Shown here piece by piece: positions 4,869 to 5,838 of a stretch of 5,838 nt of DNA. A program made the translations under genes and the position numbers. The DNA is from Mayfieldus sp038329895 (GTDB taxonomy: Bacteria > Actinomycetota > Thermoleophilia > Solirubrobacterales > 70-9): positions 1 to 5,838 of the forward strand of contig JBBQNM010000095.1 in NCBI GenBank assembly GCA_038329895.1, in the 5' to 3' direction. The stretch's first letter is position 1. Each line of letters starts with the position of its first letter. Below the pieces are notes generated by a model. It was not told the DNA's origin and ran no database searches. It saw only the letters and a list, made by a program, of their open reading frames with translations.

Positions 4869-5653
4869 GGCGCGTAGAGCTTCGTCGCCCGCTTCGCTTC
4901 TGCCCTGAAGCCTGCGTTGCGCACGACACGCAGCGGCCGTTGTCGGCGCGAGCCTCGTGGCGTGAAGACGGAGAACGCGTCGGTGAGATAGCGGCCGTGC
5001 TGCCAGTTGATCTTCTCCTGGGCGATGCAGGCGAGGCCGGCCTGCTCGCACTGCTCGACGAAGGTCTCCGCGATCATCGACTCCGCGCGCCAGCTCCAGA
5101 CGTCGACTATCAGGCCCATCTTGATCATGCCGCTTGCCAGCTTCGGCGGCATGCGCTTTGCCACCGCCGCCGACCGGCGGTAGCCCCCGATATTGGAGTG
5201 ATGAATGAAGCCCACGCCATCAGGCTTCAACTTGGCGGAGAGCTCTGAGAGGTAGTCGCCGATCACGTCGGCCTCGGCGTGGACCAGCGAGTCGTAGCTG
5301 AATACGAAGTCGATCGATGCGTCATCGAGCATCGCCAGTGAGCGCCCGTCGTTTACGTGGTACTCGATGTTCCGCGCGTCGGCGAAGCGCTCGCGGCAGT
5401 GCTCGATGCAGCGCCCGGCGAGATCGATGACAACCAGCCGCTCGCCCAGATCCTTGAGGTACTGTGTGCAGCGTCCGTATCCCGGTGCGATCTCGAGAAT
5501 CGTTCCCGTGGGGACGAAGGAATGAATCCTGGGCAGGATGCCCGCGCACCAGAGCGCCGGTGTGCCGCCCCACCAGTCCGACCACTCGTCGCCCTCGCGC
5601 GACCAATCCCAGCCGGACTCCCAGACCGCGAGATTTTGCTCGACGCTCGGCAT
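4865..5653 (-). CDS. Class I SAM-dependent methyltransferase
   Basis: The 262-aa protein has a Rossmann-type methyltransferase core. Motif I is ILEIAPGYGRC (52-62), binding S-adenosylmethionine. Motif II ends at Asp77 (LVVIDLAG). NDGRSL (101-106) follows, then motif IV-like FVFSYDSLVH (117-125) and post-core LKPDG (142-146). A Trp-rich N terminus (WESGWDWSREGDEWSDWWGG) precedes the core; this is seen in methyltransferases of surface-sugar or small-molecule pathways, but the substrate is unknown. The C terminus is basic. The start is ATG 5653, immediately preceded by a 6-bp hairpin (5654-5670) and no separate SD. Its stop codon overlaps that of the convergent RlpA-like gene (4865-4868). An IS481-like element begins ~50 bp upstream, possibly displacing the native promoter. 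Confidence 0.88.
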   Translation of the reverse strand: MPSVEQNLAVWESGWDWSREGDEWSDWWGGTPALWCAGILPRIHSFVPTGTILEIAPGYGRCTQYLKDLGERLVVIDLAGRCIEHCRERFADARNIEYHVNDGRSLAMLDDASIDFVFSYDSLVHAEADVIGDYLSELSAKLKPDGVGFIHHSNIGGYRRSAAVAKRMPPKLASGMIKMGLIVDVWSWRAESMIAETFVEQCEQAGLACIAQEKINWQHGRYLTDAFSVFTPRGSRRQRPLRVVRNAGFRAEAKRATKLYAP

Positions 5654-5670
5654 CGCCCCAAATCGGGGCG
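5654..5670 (-). promoter_or_regulatory. Hairpin abutting the methyltransferase start codon
   Basis: CGCCCC (5654-5659) pairs with GGGGCG (5665-5670) around a 5-nt loop, touching the ATG at 5651-5653. The GGGG that could serve as SD is inside the stem, so folding would restrict translation. Role inferred. Confidence 0.4.
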
Positions 5671-5696
5671 AAGTCTATTTGGCCCTGGATCGGCCG

Positions 5697-5702
5697 ACTA
5701 GG
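5697..5702. other. Probable IS target site (NCTAGN)
   Basis: ACTAGG sits directly before the presumed IS end (TGTAGGCCCCAACC...). IS481 is known to duplicate a 6-bp NCTAGN target. The matching copy at the other end is outside the window. Confidence 0.5.
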
Positions 5703-5728
5703 TGTAGGCCCCAACCACGTTCTTCCGA

Positions 5729-5788
5729 CCGGCCCTCCTTGGAGGCTGGGGGATGAGACCCCACCCAGCCATCCAAAGGAGGAACCGG
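5729..5788 (+). promoter_or_regulatory. Hairpin sequestering the transposase ribosome-binding site
   Basis: CCGG (5729-5732) pairs with CCGG (5785-5788), CCTCCTT (5734-5740) with AAGGAGG (5776-5782), GGA (5741-5743) with TCC (5772-5774), and GGCTGGG (5744-5750) with CCCAGCC (5764-5770), with only single-base bulges or small internal loops. The SD AAAGGAGG is fully inside the stem. Read-through transcripts from neighbouring genes would be translated poorly, a known protection strategy of insertion sequences. Confidence 0.6.
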
Positions 5789-5838
5789 ATGACATTGCAT
5801 CGCAACGCTAGGACGTGTCCAAGGTCCAGGCGCCTGAT
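5789..5838 (+). CDS. IS481-family transposase, N-terminal 16 codons
   Basis: ATG 5789 follows a near-perfect SD (AAAGGAGG, 5775-5782, 6-nt spacing). The visible residues MTLHRNARTCPRSRRL match the typical 'N-A-R-(T/L)-x-P-x-(S/G)-R-x-L' start of IS481-family DDE transposases, where an N-terminal HTH follows. The remaining HTH and DDE catalytic domain lie outside the window. The family call rests on recall of this short motif plus the CTAG target. Confidence 0.7.
   Translation, partial: MTLHRNARTCPRSRRL

Larger units (their letters stand above)
5703..5838 (+). mobile_element. Left end of an IS481-like insertion sequence (partial)
   Basis: The presumed terminal repeat starts TGTAGGCCCCAACCACG, right after a CTAG target. 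An 86-bp leader with a long hairpin follows, then a transposase start. The right end is beyond the window, so the inverted repeat cannot be confirmed here. The insertion lies ~50 bp upstream of the divergent methyltransferase gene. Confidence 0.65.

Noticed and set aside
4205..5248. 347-codon + frame and a 323-codon minus frame (4080-5051) in the same region
   Set aside because: Both run across the junction of the RlpA-like and methyltransferase genes and are Arg/Ala/Gly/Asp-rich shadows of them.

Overview
The window is about 5.8 kb of high-GC DNA. GTG and ATG starts, strong G/C bias at third codon positions and GTGA/ATGA start-stop overlaps point to the chromosome of an actinobacterium. A c-di-AMP (ydaO-yuaA) riboswitch ahead of an RlpA-like cell-wall protein and a Gram-positive type SOS box fit this. 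The flavour is closest to Thermoleophilia/Solirubrobacterales, but that placement is inferred from gene style, not from a search.

Left part, 1 to about 1519: this looks like the end of an integrated genetic island. It holds the 3' end of an unidentified gene, a sigma-70-like regulator (182-739), a small possible ORF (893-1009), and an excisionase/AlpA-type helix-turn-helix protein (1006-1263). The next ~250 bases, where an integrase would normally sit, hold only frameshifted scraps that resemble a tyrosine-recombinase C terminus. The island abuts the 3' end of a tRNA-Leu(GAG) gene (1520-1605, minus strand), a classic attachment site. Codon choice here is less G/C-biased than in the genes to the right.

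Centre, 1606 to about 3017: a housekeeping block. lexA (1715-2320) has a TTGAAA-N17-TACAGT promoter and a palindromic SOS box just after the -10. It overlaps by four bases a small zinc-ribbon protein gene (2317-2541). The RNase P RNA gene rnpB (about 2621-2985) follows and ends in a strong hairpin that is also the 3' end of the convergent gene on the other side.

Right part, 3012 to 5838: a short-chain dehydrogenase (3012-3851, minus) is divergent from a c-di-AMP riboswitch (about 3968-4109). The riboswitch leads into a secreted protein with a peptidoglycan-binding domain and an RlpA-like double-psi beta-barrel (4113-4868). A class I SAM-dependent methyltransferase (4865-5653, minus) converges on it with overlapping stop codons. 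From 5703 the window enters an IS481-like insertion sequence, inserted at a CTAG-containing site ~45 bp upstream of the methyltransferase start. The transposase start is preceded by a long hairpin that buries its ribosome-binding site.

Functionally the window combines mobile-element remnants, the SOS master regulator, RNase P, and second-messenger control of cell-wall remodelling. The most interesting signals are RNA-level switches: a riboswitch whose P1 stem overlaps the Shine-Dalgarno sequence, and the SD-sequestering hairpin in the IS leader.
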